The position numbers and the translations under genes were made by a program. Positions 1 to 5,573 of a DNA stretch of 5,573 nucleotides are shown one piece after another (the stretch's first letter is position 1; every line of letters begins with the position of its first letter). The DNA is from Gemmataceae bacterium (GTDB lineage Bacteria > Planctomycetota > Planctomycetia > Gemmatales > Gemmataceae), in NCBI GenBank assembly GCA_025056835.1, contig JANWVS010000174.1, positions 1-5,573 on the forward strand. Direction: 5' to 3'. The notes under the pieces were generated by a model. The model was given only the letters and a program-made list of their open reading frames with translations. It was not told where the DNA came from and made no database searches.

Positions 1-2
1 CG

Positions 3-1862
3 CACATCGCTGGGTATCACGTGATCAGGGAACTGGCCCGTGGCGGCATGGGCCGGGTCTGGGTGGCCCACGATTTGGCTCTCGACCGGGAAGTCGCGAT
101 CAAGACGTTGCTCCCCGGCGCCAACGCCGGACGCTTCGTTACGGAGGCCAAAATCACCGCCCGCCTGCCGCACCCAAACATCCCGCCGGTGTATGCCTTG
201 GGCACGCTCGCGGACGGGACTCCTTGGCTGGCGATGAAGTTGATTCATGGCCAAACGTTAGCGAAATTACTGCAAAGCCAGCCCTCGCTCCCTAACTGTT
301 CTCCCACAACCGGAAGAGCCAAAGCCAGCGAGACAAAGGCATCGAGCGCGACACGAACGACCAGCAGCCTTTATTCCACCAAGAAAGATACCGGGGCCCA
401 ACTCCCCTCTCCTGCTGGGGGGAGAGAGGCCAGGGGTGAGGACGGTGTTGGCGCGGCCCATCTCCCCTCTCCTGTTGGCGGGAAAGGAGCCGGGAGTGAG
501 GGTGACCCGGCCGAAGGCGATCTGCACCGCCCCAACCTCCTGCAAATCTTCGAACAAATCGCTCAGGCCGTCGGCTTCGCTCATGCCCGGGGCATCATTC
601 ATCGCGACCTGAAGCCGGCCAACATCATGGTCGGCGAGTTCGGTGAAGTGCAGGTAATGGACTGGGGCTTGGCGAAGGATTTGCAGAGCCGCGACCACGA
701 TGCAGCGGCGGACTGGTCCACGGCCGTCGCTGATGCTTCCGGTTCGTCGCAGCACACCGCTTTCGGGGCCGTCCTAGGCACACCAAGCTACATGGCCCCG
801 GAGCAAGCCCGTGGCGAAGCGGTCGATCAACGGGCCGACGTCTTTGCCCTCGGTTCGATCTTGGCGGCGTTGCTGACCGGCAAGCCGGCGTTTACCGGGG
901 CGACGGTTACTGACATCATATTGTCAGCGTCGAGGGGTGACATGGCCGAAGCCTTTCGCCGGCTCGATTCGTGCGGCGCCGACGCGGAACTGATTACCCT
1001 GACGAAGCGTTGTCTGGCCCCCAAGGCGGAAGATCGTCCAGCGGACGCCCGCGTGGTGGCGGCGGAAGTGGCGCGCTACCGGGCATCGGTGGAGCGACGG
1101 TTGCGGCAAGCAGAAACGGCGGCAGCCCAAGCGCTGGTGCGGGAAGCGGAACAACGCAAACGCCGGCGGTTAATGCAATGGTCCGGGGCCACGATCGCGG
1201 CGGCGTTGTTGATCGGCCTCGCGGCGAGCTTGTGGCAAATGCACCGGGCGATCCGGGCAGAGGCCGAGGCCAAAATCAAGGAACAAGAGGCCAAGACCGA
1301 GCGTGACGCCAAGGCCGAAGCGTTGCTCGCCGAGGCGCAGCAGCGCGAGCGGGCGGAGAAGAATGAAGCGTTGGCGAAAGCGAACGAACAAAAGGCCAAA
1401 GACGAGGCAGCGTTGGCGACGGCGGTGAAGACGTTTTTGCAAGACGATCTGCTTCGGCTCGCCTCGGCCCGCGAAGTACACCGTGAGGAGGTCATGGGCC
1501 GCCTGAAGTCGCCCGCCCCGGACCTCAAAATTAGCGAGCTGTTGCTGCGAGCCGCCGAGAAAATCGAAGGAAAGTTTCCGAACCATCCGCTCGTCGAGGC
1601 CGAGATCCGCGGGACACTGGGGTGGACCTTGCTGGAGATCGGCCGCAGTCTCGAGGCGGCGCGGCAATTTGAACGGCAACGGGAGCTTTACACGGCCCAA
1701 TTCGGCCCAGACCACCCCGCGACGCTGAACAGCATGCTGGGACTAGCCAGTTCCCACGCCGACGCCGGCCGGGTCCAGGATGCCCTGAAGCTCCGCGAAG
1801 AAACACTCCGCCTTCGCCAAGCCAAGACGGTCCCGACCATCCGGATACGCTCCGGAGCATGA
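3..1862 (+). CDS. Membrane-anchored Ser/Thr protein kinase with TPRs, 5' partial, frame-broken at 3' end
   Basis: This is a eukaryotic-like (PknB-type) kinase expected to transfer phosphate from ATP to Ser/Thr of partner proteins at the membrane. The frame is open from the left edge. A GTG at 21 exists, but the codons before it (HIAGYH) match the strand leading into the glycine loop, so the true start is upstream. Numbering from that GTG: glycine-rich loop ARGGMG 6-11, VAIK lysine K28, alpha-C glutamate E42, HRDLKPAN 194-201, DWG 214-216 in place of DFG, APE 259-261, DVFALG 273-278 and subdomain XI R339. All catalytic residues are present. An unusual insert of about 70-80 residues (roughly 86-168) sits between the hinge/alpha-D and alpha-E. 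A single transmembrane helix lies at about 386-405, followed by an Ala/Glu/Lys-rich coiled coil at about 408-470, then one complete TPR and part of a second. The last 12 or so residues are out of frame with the repeat, so this product ends early. The rest of the ancestral protein is encoded at 1859-3334. Confidence 0.9.
   Translation, partial: HIAGYHVIRELARGGMGRVWVAHDLALDREVAIKTLLPGANAGRFVTEAKITARLPHPNIPPVYALGTLADGTPWLAMKLIHGQTLAKLLQSQPSLPNCSPTTGRAKASETKASSATRTTSSLYSTKKDTGAQLPSPAGGREARGEDGVGAAHLPSPVGGKGAGSEGDPAEGDLHRPNLLQIFEQIAQAVGFAHARGIIHRDLKPANIMVGEFGEVQVMDWGLAKDLQSRDHDAAADWSTAVADASGSSQHTAFGAVLGTPSYMAPEQARGEAVDQRADVFALGSILAALLTGKPAFTGATVTDIILSASRGDMAEAFRRLDSCGADAELITLTKRCLAPKAEDRPADARVVAAEVARYRASVERRLRQAETAAAQALVREAEQRKRRRLMQWSGATIAAALLIGLAASLWQMHRAIRAEAEAKIKEQEAKTERDAKAEALLAEAQQRERAEKNEALAKANEQKAKDEAALATAVKTFLQDDLLRLASAREVHREEVMGRLKSPAPDLKISELLLRAAEKIEGKFPNHPLVEAEIRGTLGWTLLEIGRSLEAARQFERQRELYTAQFGPDHPATLNSMLGLASSHADAGRVQDALKLREETLRLRQAKTVPTIRIRSGA
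395..443 (+). repeat. GC-rich palindromic repeat, copy 1, inside kinase coding sequence
   Basis: This 49-nt element matches a second copy at 455-503 at 39 of 49 positions. CTCTCC at 407-412 can pair with GGAGAG at 421-426 around an 8-nt loop, followed by a CCAGGGGTGAGG segment. In the kinase frame it encodes LPSPAGGREARGEDG. From memory, sequences of this type (CCCTCTCC, hairpin, GGGGTGAGG) recur as dispersed, mostly intergenic repeats in many GC-rich bacterial genomes. Assignment to a specific repeat family was not checked. Confidence 0.6.
455..503 (+). repeat. GC-rich palindromic repeat, copy 2, inside kinase coding sequence
   Basis: This is the second copy of the element at 395-443, offset by exactly 60 nt, so both copies are read in the same frame. 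It encodes LPSPVGGKGAGSEGD. Its hairpin is less perfect than copy 1 because of changes in the right arm (GGGAAAGGAG). The 60-nt offset gives a 20-residue repeat at protein level. Confidence 0.55.
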
Positions 1863-2740
1863 ACAACCTGGCCACTTCTTACGCCGACGCCGGCCGGATC
1901 CAAGACGCCTTGCGGCTTCGCGAAGAAACTTTCCGGCTCATGCAAGCCAAACTAGGTCCCGACCACCCCGACACGTTGCGGAGCATGAATAACTTGGCAC
2001 TTTCCTACACGTCGGCCGGCCACATCCCGAAAGCCGTGCAACTCCACGAAGAAACGCTTCAACTGCGCCAAGCCAAGTTCGGCCCCGACCACCCCGACAC
2101 ACTGCGGAGCATGCACAACCTAGCTCACTGCTACGCCGCTGCCGGCCGCCACCATGAGGCCCTCACGCTCCGCGAAGAATTGCTTCGGCTTCGCCGGGCT
2201 AAGATCGGCTCCGATCATCCCGAAACGCTCAGCAGCATGAACAACCTGGCCCTTTCTTATGAGGCCGTTGGCCGCGTCGAAGAAGCTGTGAAGCTCCACG
2301 AAGAAACACTCCAGCTCTGCCGAACCAAAATGGGCGCTGACCACCCGCTCACACTTTGGAGCATGATGGGCTTGGCCAATTCCTACTATGCTGCGGGCCG
2401 CTTTGAGGAAGCGTTGAAGCTTTTCGAGGAAACGCTTCATCTCCGTCGCGCCAAGCTCGGCCCCGACCACCCCGAGACACTCAGGAGTTTGATGGGCCTG
2501 GCCAGATCTTGCGCCGATGCCGGGAGGATTCAAGAGGCCGTTAAGCTTTTCAAAGAAACGCACCGGCTCATGCACGCCAAGTTCGGCCCCGATCACCCGC
2601 AGACTTTGGCGAGCATGAATAACCTGGCTGCGTCGTACCTCTCGGCTAAGCGTCACGACGATGCCGCTTCAGTTTTGCACGAGGCGTTGAGCCGGCGGCA
2701 AGCGCGGCTTGATGCTCAGCCGGGCAACAGCGGCGAAGCA
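1608..2740 (+). repeat. Tandem array of nine 126-nt TPR-coding units
   Basis: Units begin at 1608, 1734, 1859, 1985, 2111, 2237, 2363, 2489 and 2615. Spacing is 126 nt throughout, except 125 nt between 1734 and 1859. Each encodes 42 residues opening with a Met/Leu-x-x-Leu-Ala helix and ending in a GPDHPxTLxS-like turn. The first unit (1608) is divergent at its start, and the last (2615) loses the DHP turn. Central units remain similar at the DNA level around the Gly-Pro-Asp-His-Pro codons, suggesting growth by tandem duplication. The array spans both reading frames of the broken gene. Confidence 0.88.
1824..1831 (+). other. Frameshift site (one-base deletion) in the kinase-TPR gene
   Basis: Upstream of this point the repeat reads LRQAK in the kinase frame. 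Downstream, GGT CCC GAC CAT at 1829-1840 reads GPDH in the next frame. Other units have one full codon between the AAG/AAA lysine codon and the GGT/GGC glycine codon, whereas here only the two bases AC remain. The host unit (1734-1858) is 125 nt, while the six units that follow start exactly 126 nt apart. No slippery heptamer or long homopolymer is present. The change could be a real mutation or a sequencing/assembly error. Confidence 0.85.
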
Positions 2741-3334
2741 GCGTACCTGGCCTGGACGCTAGGCCAACTAGGTGAAGTCGAACAGGCACGGTTTGATTTC
2801 CCCGCGGCTCTTAAGGCCTATCGGCAGTCACTCCACCTGTTCGACCAACTTAGCCAAGCCGGGGCGCAGATTGATCTGTTTTGCCAGGGTCGAATGACCT
2901 TCTATCAGCAACAACTGGCGCATTGTGCCAAGGTCGAGCAGGCCGTGCGAGACCTGGACTTCGCCTTGGGAGAACCCGGCCCGGCAGCGATTCCGCTCTT
3001 GGACGCGCGGGTGCGGTATTTCCTCAGGGAGAAGCAGCTGACCACGGCGGTCGAATCCGCGGCCAAAGCAAGGGAGCGGGCCAAGAAGGCAGAGGAACTG
3101 TACCTGGCGGCATGTCTCTATGCACTCTGCGCTGCGGCGAAAGCGTCCTCGACGCCAGCATCTCTCGGGAAGCGAGAGGACAACGAGTTGGCGGATGAAG
3201 CGATGCGGCTGCTGACCCTGGCGGCATTCAAGGGGTTCCGCAACGCCGGCCGCATGATGCAAGACCCTGACATGGAAGCACTCCGTCCGCGCGAGGACTT
3301 TCAGAAACTCGCCGCCCGGCTGGAGCGAAAGTAA
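1859..3334 (+). CDS. TPR-repeat region: detached C-terminal half of the kinase-TPR protein
   Basis: This frame encodes seven TPR-like units of 42 residues (about residues 1-294), each built around an (M/L)xxLAxSYxxAGR helix and a GPDHPxTL turn, as in the TPR_10/TPR_12 or kinesin-light-chain-like families. The last unit is degenerate. A tail of about 200 residues ends in a conserved DPDMEALRPREDF segment typical of planctomycete kinase-TPR proteins. It carries no signal peptide, membrane helix or catalytic motif; TPR arrays normally bind proteins. The ATG at 1859 is simply the methionine that opens a repeat unit and recurs at 1985, 2111, 2237, 2363 and 2615, so it is probably not an evolved start. 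The codons for GPDHPDTLRS are readable in this frame back to 1829, directly continuing the kinase reading frame after a one-base shift. It is best read as the 3' part of the upstream gene. Separate translation through the ATGA overlap is possible but unproven. Confidence 0.85.
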   Translation: MNNLATSYADAGRIQDALRLREETFRLMQAKLGPDHPDTLRSMNNLALSYTSAGHIPKAVQLHEETLQLRQAKFGPDHPDTLRSMHNLAHCYAAAGRHHEALTLREELLRLRRAKIGSDHPETLSSMNNLALSYEAVGRVEEAVKLHEETLQLCRTKMGADHPLTLWSMMGLANSYYAAGRFEEALKLFEETLHLRRAKLGPDHPETLRSLMGLARSCADAGRIQEAVKLFKETHRLMHAKFGPDHPQTLASMNNLAASYLSAKRHDDAASVLHEALSRRQARLDAQPGNSGEAAYLAWTLGQLGEVEQARFDFPAALKAYRQSLHLFDQLSQAGAQIDLFCQGRMTFYQQQLAHCAKVEQAVRDLDFALGEPGPAAIPLLDARVRYFLREKQLTTAVESAAKARERAKKAEELYLAACLYALCAAAKASSTPASLGKREDNELADEAMRLLTLAAFKGFRNAGRMMQDPDMEALRPREDFQKLAARLERK

Positions 3335-3553
3335 CCCGATCGTGAGGCCCCCTCCGCCTCCCCCCCGGTTGTTGGGTGCGGCGCGAAGAGCACATCGGCG
3401 CAGCGCGTGACGTGGGCCGGCCCTCCGAATCCACGACGAGCCGCTAGCGCGAACCTGCCGGCGTCGCTCGAGAAACTTCCGCGAGTTGCCCTAGTGAAAG
3501 CGATCCGAGGCGCTTAAAATTCGAAGAAAGCCTACCGCGCGCCCTTACCGTCT
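3335..3553. other. Non-coding gap between kinase-TPR gene and permease gene
   Basis: I see no convincing gene in this 219-nt gap. It opens with a pyrimidine-rich stretch (about 3348-3367) just after the TAA stop of the TPR frame. No hairpin followed by a T-run is visible, so no intrinsic terminator can be supported. The right end is locally AT-richer (3514-3529) and holds a weak promoter candidate for the permease. Confidence 0.6.
3492..3520 (+). promoter_or_regulatory. Weak sigma70-like promoter candidate for the permease gene
   Basis: The hexamer TAAAAT at 3515-3520 matches the -10 consensus at five of six positions and lies in a short AT-rich island 33 nt before the permease ATG. The hexamer 17 nt upstream, TAGTGA at 3492-3497, matches the -35 consensus at only three positions. 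The call rests mainly on the -10 box and position. Confidence 0.25.
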
Positions 3554-4882
3554 ATGTCAGCGCTTGTCGTTTATTGGGAAAAAACCTCGCGGAGCCTGGT
3601 GTTGGCGCTGCGCAGTCTTTGGTTGCACAAGCTGCGAGCCTTTCTGTCGGTCCTGGGCATCATCATTGGCACTGCCGCGGTGATCACACTCATGGCCTTC
3701 GGTGAGGGCAGCATGCGCGATGCCTTGGAAGACATTGAACGTCAAGGTGCCAAGAACATCATCATCCGCAGCGAAAAACCGCCGGAGGACCCGAGCAGCC
3801 AGCGCCGCACGTTCATCGTTTCCTACGGCCTCAAACAGGAAGACTACGAGCGGCTTCGCTTGATTGACAGCGTGGTCAAGAGTGTGCCGATGCGGTATTT
3901 CAAGCAGGAAATTCGCCGCTTTCACTACATGCACATGGGGCGAGTCGTCGGTACCACCGCCGACTACGCCAAGGTCAATAAATTCGAGATGCTCATGGGG
4001 CGCTTTCTCGTGGATGCCGATGATGTCACCGACGAGGGGGACGACACGCGGATGCGCAACGTGTGCGTGCTCGGCGCTGACGTGGCAGAAGCCCTGTTTC
4101 CTTTCGAGAACCCGCTCGGGCAGACCGTCGTCATGAACAAGCACAATTTTGTCGTGGTCGGCGTCATTGCCGAGCGAATGCCGACCGGCAATATCGGCGG
4201 CTCGAGCGCGGCAGCGGAGGAATTCAACAGCGATGTCTACATCCCCTTGCGCACTTGCCAGGGGCGCTGGGGCGAAAAAATCTTTCTTCGGCAATCGGGA
4301 TCACGTTCGGGCGAGGCGGTCGAGCTGCATCAGATTACTTTGGAAATATCGGATCGCGAAAAGGTCTTGCCGGCGGGCGCCGCGGTCAAGGACCTCCTCG
4401 AACGAACCCACATCAAGAAAGATTGGCTCGTGACGATTCCGCTGGATCGACTGGAGGAGGCCGAACGCGCTCGCGATCGCTACAAACTGCTGCTCGTCGT
4501 CATCGCGAGCATTTCCCTGCTCGTGGGCGGTATCGGCATCATGAACATTATGCTCGCCAGCGTGACGGAACGCACCCGCGAGATCGGCATTCGCCGCGCC
4601 TTGGGGGCCAAACGCAGCGACATCACCTTTCAGTTCCTCGTGGAAGCCACGGCCCAGACCACGATCGGCGGACTCATCGGCGTCGGTGCCGCTTTGGCCA
4701 TCATCTTCGGCGTCCCCTGGATCGCGAGCCATTTCTTCCAGACAAACCTCCCGGCTCAGCTCCATGTGCCCTCGATCTTTCAGGGGCTGTTCGTCAGCAT
4801 CGGCGTGGGCGTGGCCGCCGGTTGGTATCCGGCCCGGCGTGCGGCGCTGTTGGACCCGATCGAAGCACTACGCCACGAATGA
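3554..4882 (+). CDS. MacB/FtsX-family ABC transporter permease
   Basis: This 442-residue inner-membrane protein has the four-helix type VII ABC (MacB) permease layout. A short cytoplasmic N-terminus leads to TM1 at about 29-48 (LSVLGIIIGTAAVITLMAFG region). A large extracytoplasmic MacB_PCD-type domain follows at about 50-309, then TM2 at about 311-335, the conserved cytoplasmic TEREIGIRRALGA-like loop (here TERTREIGIRRALGAKRSDI, 338-357), TM3 at about 369-391 and TM4 at about 408-424. It ends with the family signature YPARRAALLDPIEALR (425-440). Length and ends are normal and the frame is intact. ATG 3554 is the first start after an in-frame TAA at 3515-3517. No Shine-Dalgarno sequence precedes it; the purine run at 3524-3530 is too far away. 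Such permeases couple a separate or fused ATPase to export or mechanotransmission across the envelope, often with an HlyD-like periplasmic partner. No ATPase is fused here and none is in the window, so the substrate cannot be inferred. Confidence 0.93.
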   Translation: MSALVVYWEKTSRSLVLALRSLWLHKLRAFLSVLGIIIGTAAVITLMAFGEGSMRDALEDIERQGAKNIIIRSEKPPEDPSSQRRTFIVSYGLKQEDYERLRLIDSVVKSVPMRYFKQEIRRFHYMHMGRVVGTTADYAKVNKFEMLMGRFLVDADDVTDEGDDTRMRNVCVLGADVAEALFPFENPLGQTVVMNKHNFVVVGVIAERMPTGNIGGSSAAAEEFNSDVYIPLRTCQGRWGEKIFLRQSGSRSGEAVELHQITLEISDREKVLPAGAAVKDLLERTHIKKDWLVTIPLDRLEEAERARDRYKLLLVVIASISLLVGGIGIMNIMLASVTERTREIGIRRALGAKRSDITFQFLVEATAQTTIGGLIGVGAALAIIFGVPWIASHFFQTNLPAQLHVPSIFQGLFVSIGVGVAAGWYPARRAALLDPIEALRHE

Positions 4883-4955
4883 TCCGGTGAGGCGCTCGGT
4901 ACTGGGGCGCCGGGGCAGTTCGTGATGCTGCATCGCCGTCGGGCGCCGCGCGTTC

Positions 4956-4984
4956 TTGCCGCGGACGCAGAAAACCGGTATATA
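4956..4984 (+). promoter_or_regulatory. Sigma70-like promoter candidate for the SGNH-domain gene
   Basis: TTGCCG at 4956-4961 and TATATA at 4979-4984 are separated by 17 nt, the optimal sigma70 spacing. The AT-rich box (GGTATATAACG) stands out in GC-rich DNA and lies 41 nt before the ATG at 5026, leaving room for a leader of about 35 nt. It falls after the permease stop at 4882, so the downstream gene may have its own promoter. Confidence 0.4.
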
Positions 4985-5025
4985 ACGTCAGACCCGCCGA
5001 AACTTCACTCAAGCGACACGTCGCC

Positions 5026-5573
5026 ATGTTGAACATCACGAAATCGACCCTGTTGATCGTCTTCGCCACGCTGGGGCAATCCCCCTCCTTGGAATTGCAT
5101 AAGGGCGACCGCATCTGCATCCTCGGCAACACCTTGGCCGAGCGAATGCAGCATTTCGGGTGGCTCGAAACTTTGCTGACGGCTCGGTTCCCGGAACACG
5201 ATCTCACGTTCCGCAACCTCGGCTTTTCCGGCGACGAACTGACGTTGCGTTTGCGCTCCGCCGGCTTCGGTTCTCCCGAGGAATGGCTCACCAAGACCAA
5301 GGCCGATGTGGTTTTCGCCTTCTTCGGCTACAACGAATCGTTCGCTGGGCCGGCGGGCCTGGGAAAATTCAAAAACGACCTGTCGAACTTTATCAAGAAG
5401 ACCACCAGCCGTCCCGTCAACGGCAAGTCGCCGCCGCGGCTCGTGCTTTTTTCGCCTATCGCCCACGAAGACCTGAAAGACCCGAACCTGCCCGACGGCA
5501 AGGAAAACAACCAGCGGCTCCGACTCTACACGGCGGCGATGGCCGAAGTGGCCAAGGCCCACGGCGTGGTTTT
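5026..5573 (+). CDS. Exported SGNH/GDSL-hydrolase-like domain, N-terminus of a probable large PVC-type protein (3' partial)
   Basis: The frame is open from ATG 5026 to the right edge: 182 codons plus two bases, with no stop. Residues 1-23 look like a short signal peptide (one Lys, then STLLIVFATLG), so the product is probably exported. The mature part follows the SGNH fold order: a block-I-like strand GDRICILGNTLAER (27-40), block-II-like NLGFSGDE (64-71), and block-III-like FFGYNES (99-105), where the GYN replaces the usual GxND. The SPIAHEDL and LPDGKENN segments (143-162) are, from memory, strongly conserved in planctomycete proteins. In those proteins this domain precedes dehydrogenase-like beta-propeller, HEAT and CxxCH haem-binding domains; only the first part is visible here, so that architecture is inferred. 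The position of the classical GDSL serine appears to be Thr36 or Asn35, so esterase activity is uncertain. No Shine-Dalgarno sequence is seen, and no alternative start lies in frame just upstream. Confidence 0.85.
   Translation, partial: MLNITKSTLLIVFATLGQSPSLELHKGDRICILGNTLAERMQHFGWLETLLTARFPEHDLTFRNLGFSGDELTLRLRSAGFGSPEEWLTKTKADVVFAFFGYNESFAGPAGLGKFKNDLSNFIKKTTSRPVNGKSPPRLVLFSPIAHEDLKDPNLPDGKENNQRLRLYTAAMAEVAKAHGVV

Noticed and set aside
21..23. GTG as the true start of the kinase
   Set aside because: The frame is open to the left edge, the preceding codons fit the strand before the glycine loop, and planctomycete kinases of this type normally have more residues before that loop.
1170..1715. 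181-codon open frame on the minus strand, along with similar ones at 1076-1528, 2120-2656 and 5005-5562
   Set aside because: These oppose the coiled-coil, TPR and SGNH coding regions. Their periodic residues mirror the repeats on the other strand, and no family features are seen.
1824..1862. Programmed -1 ribosomal frameshift as explanation of the split gene
   Set aside because: No X_XXY_YYZ slippery heptamer occurs at the frame change, and no obvious stimulatory hairpin lies just after it. A one-base loss explains the 125-nt unit directly.
3414..3423. Ten-base palindrome GGGCCGGCCC in the intergenic gap
   Set aside because: It has no loop, no second copy was noticed and no positional relation to a start. 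It is expected by chance in GC-rich DNA.
3557..4294. 245-codon open frame on the minus strand
   Set aside because: It lies wholly opposite the clearly coding permease, has no recognisable domain, and has the His/Asp/Val-rich make-up expected of antisense reading of a GC-rich gene.
4255..4890. 211-codon plus-strand frame overlapping the permease
   Set aside because: It is an out-of-frame reading of the permease, rich in Arg/Gly/His, while the permease frame encodes all the conserved MacB motifs.
4891..4911. Hairpin GGCGC/GCGCC after the permease as an intrinsic terminator
   Set aside because: The stem is only 5 bp with an 11-nt loop, and no T-run follows. Such pairs are common by chance in this base composition.

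Overview
The window looks like a piece of a GC-rich planctomycete (PVC group) chromosome. Three things point there. The first is a membrane-anchored Ser/Thr kinase with a DWG (not DFG) metal-binding motif, fused through a coiled coil to a TPR array, an architecture greatly expanded in planctomycetes. The second is a secreted SGNH-type domain closely resembling the N-terminus of the large PVC-type haem-binding/dehydrogenase proteins. The third is the lack of Shine-Dalgarno sequences before the two visible natural gene starts. The lineage call rests on recalled family resemblance, not on a search.

Layout, all on the + strand. Positions 3-3334 are one ancestral gene: a eukaryotic-like kinase domain whose N-terminus lies off the left edge, a transmembrane helix, a coiled coil, nine 42-residue TPR units and a conserved C-terminal tail. 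It is now split into two reading frames (3-1862 and 1859-3334). The TPR units are exactly 126 nt each, except the unit at 1734-1858, which is 125 nt. This single missing base near 1827-1829 breaks the frame. The break also creates an ATGA stop/start overlap at 1859-1862. Within the kinase domain, an extra in-frame stretch of roughly 70-80 codons (about 276-524) carries two copies of a GC-rich, hairpin-forming DNA repeat.

Positions 3335-3553 are non-coding. At 3554-4882 lies a complete MacB/FtsX-type ABC transporter permease without its own ATPase domain; no ATPase or membrane-fusion partner is in the window. A 143-nt gap with a plausible sigma70-like promoter (4956-4984) precedes the start of an exported SGNH-hydrolase-like protein (5026 to the right edge, incomplete).

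The genes share a strand, but the gaps of 219 and 143 nt and the separate promoter candidates suggest independent transcription units. Nothing in the sequence ties them into one pathway. The most noteworthy points are the frame-broken kinase-TPR gene and the repeat insertion inside its kinase domain. I do not see a clearly new multi-gene system.
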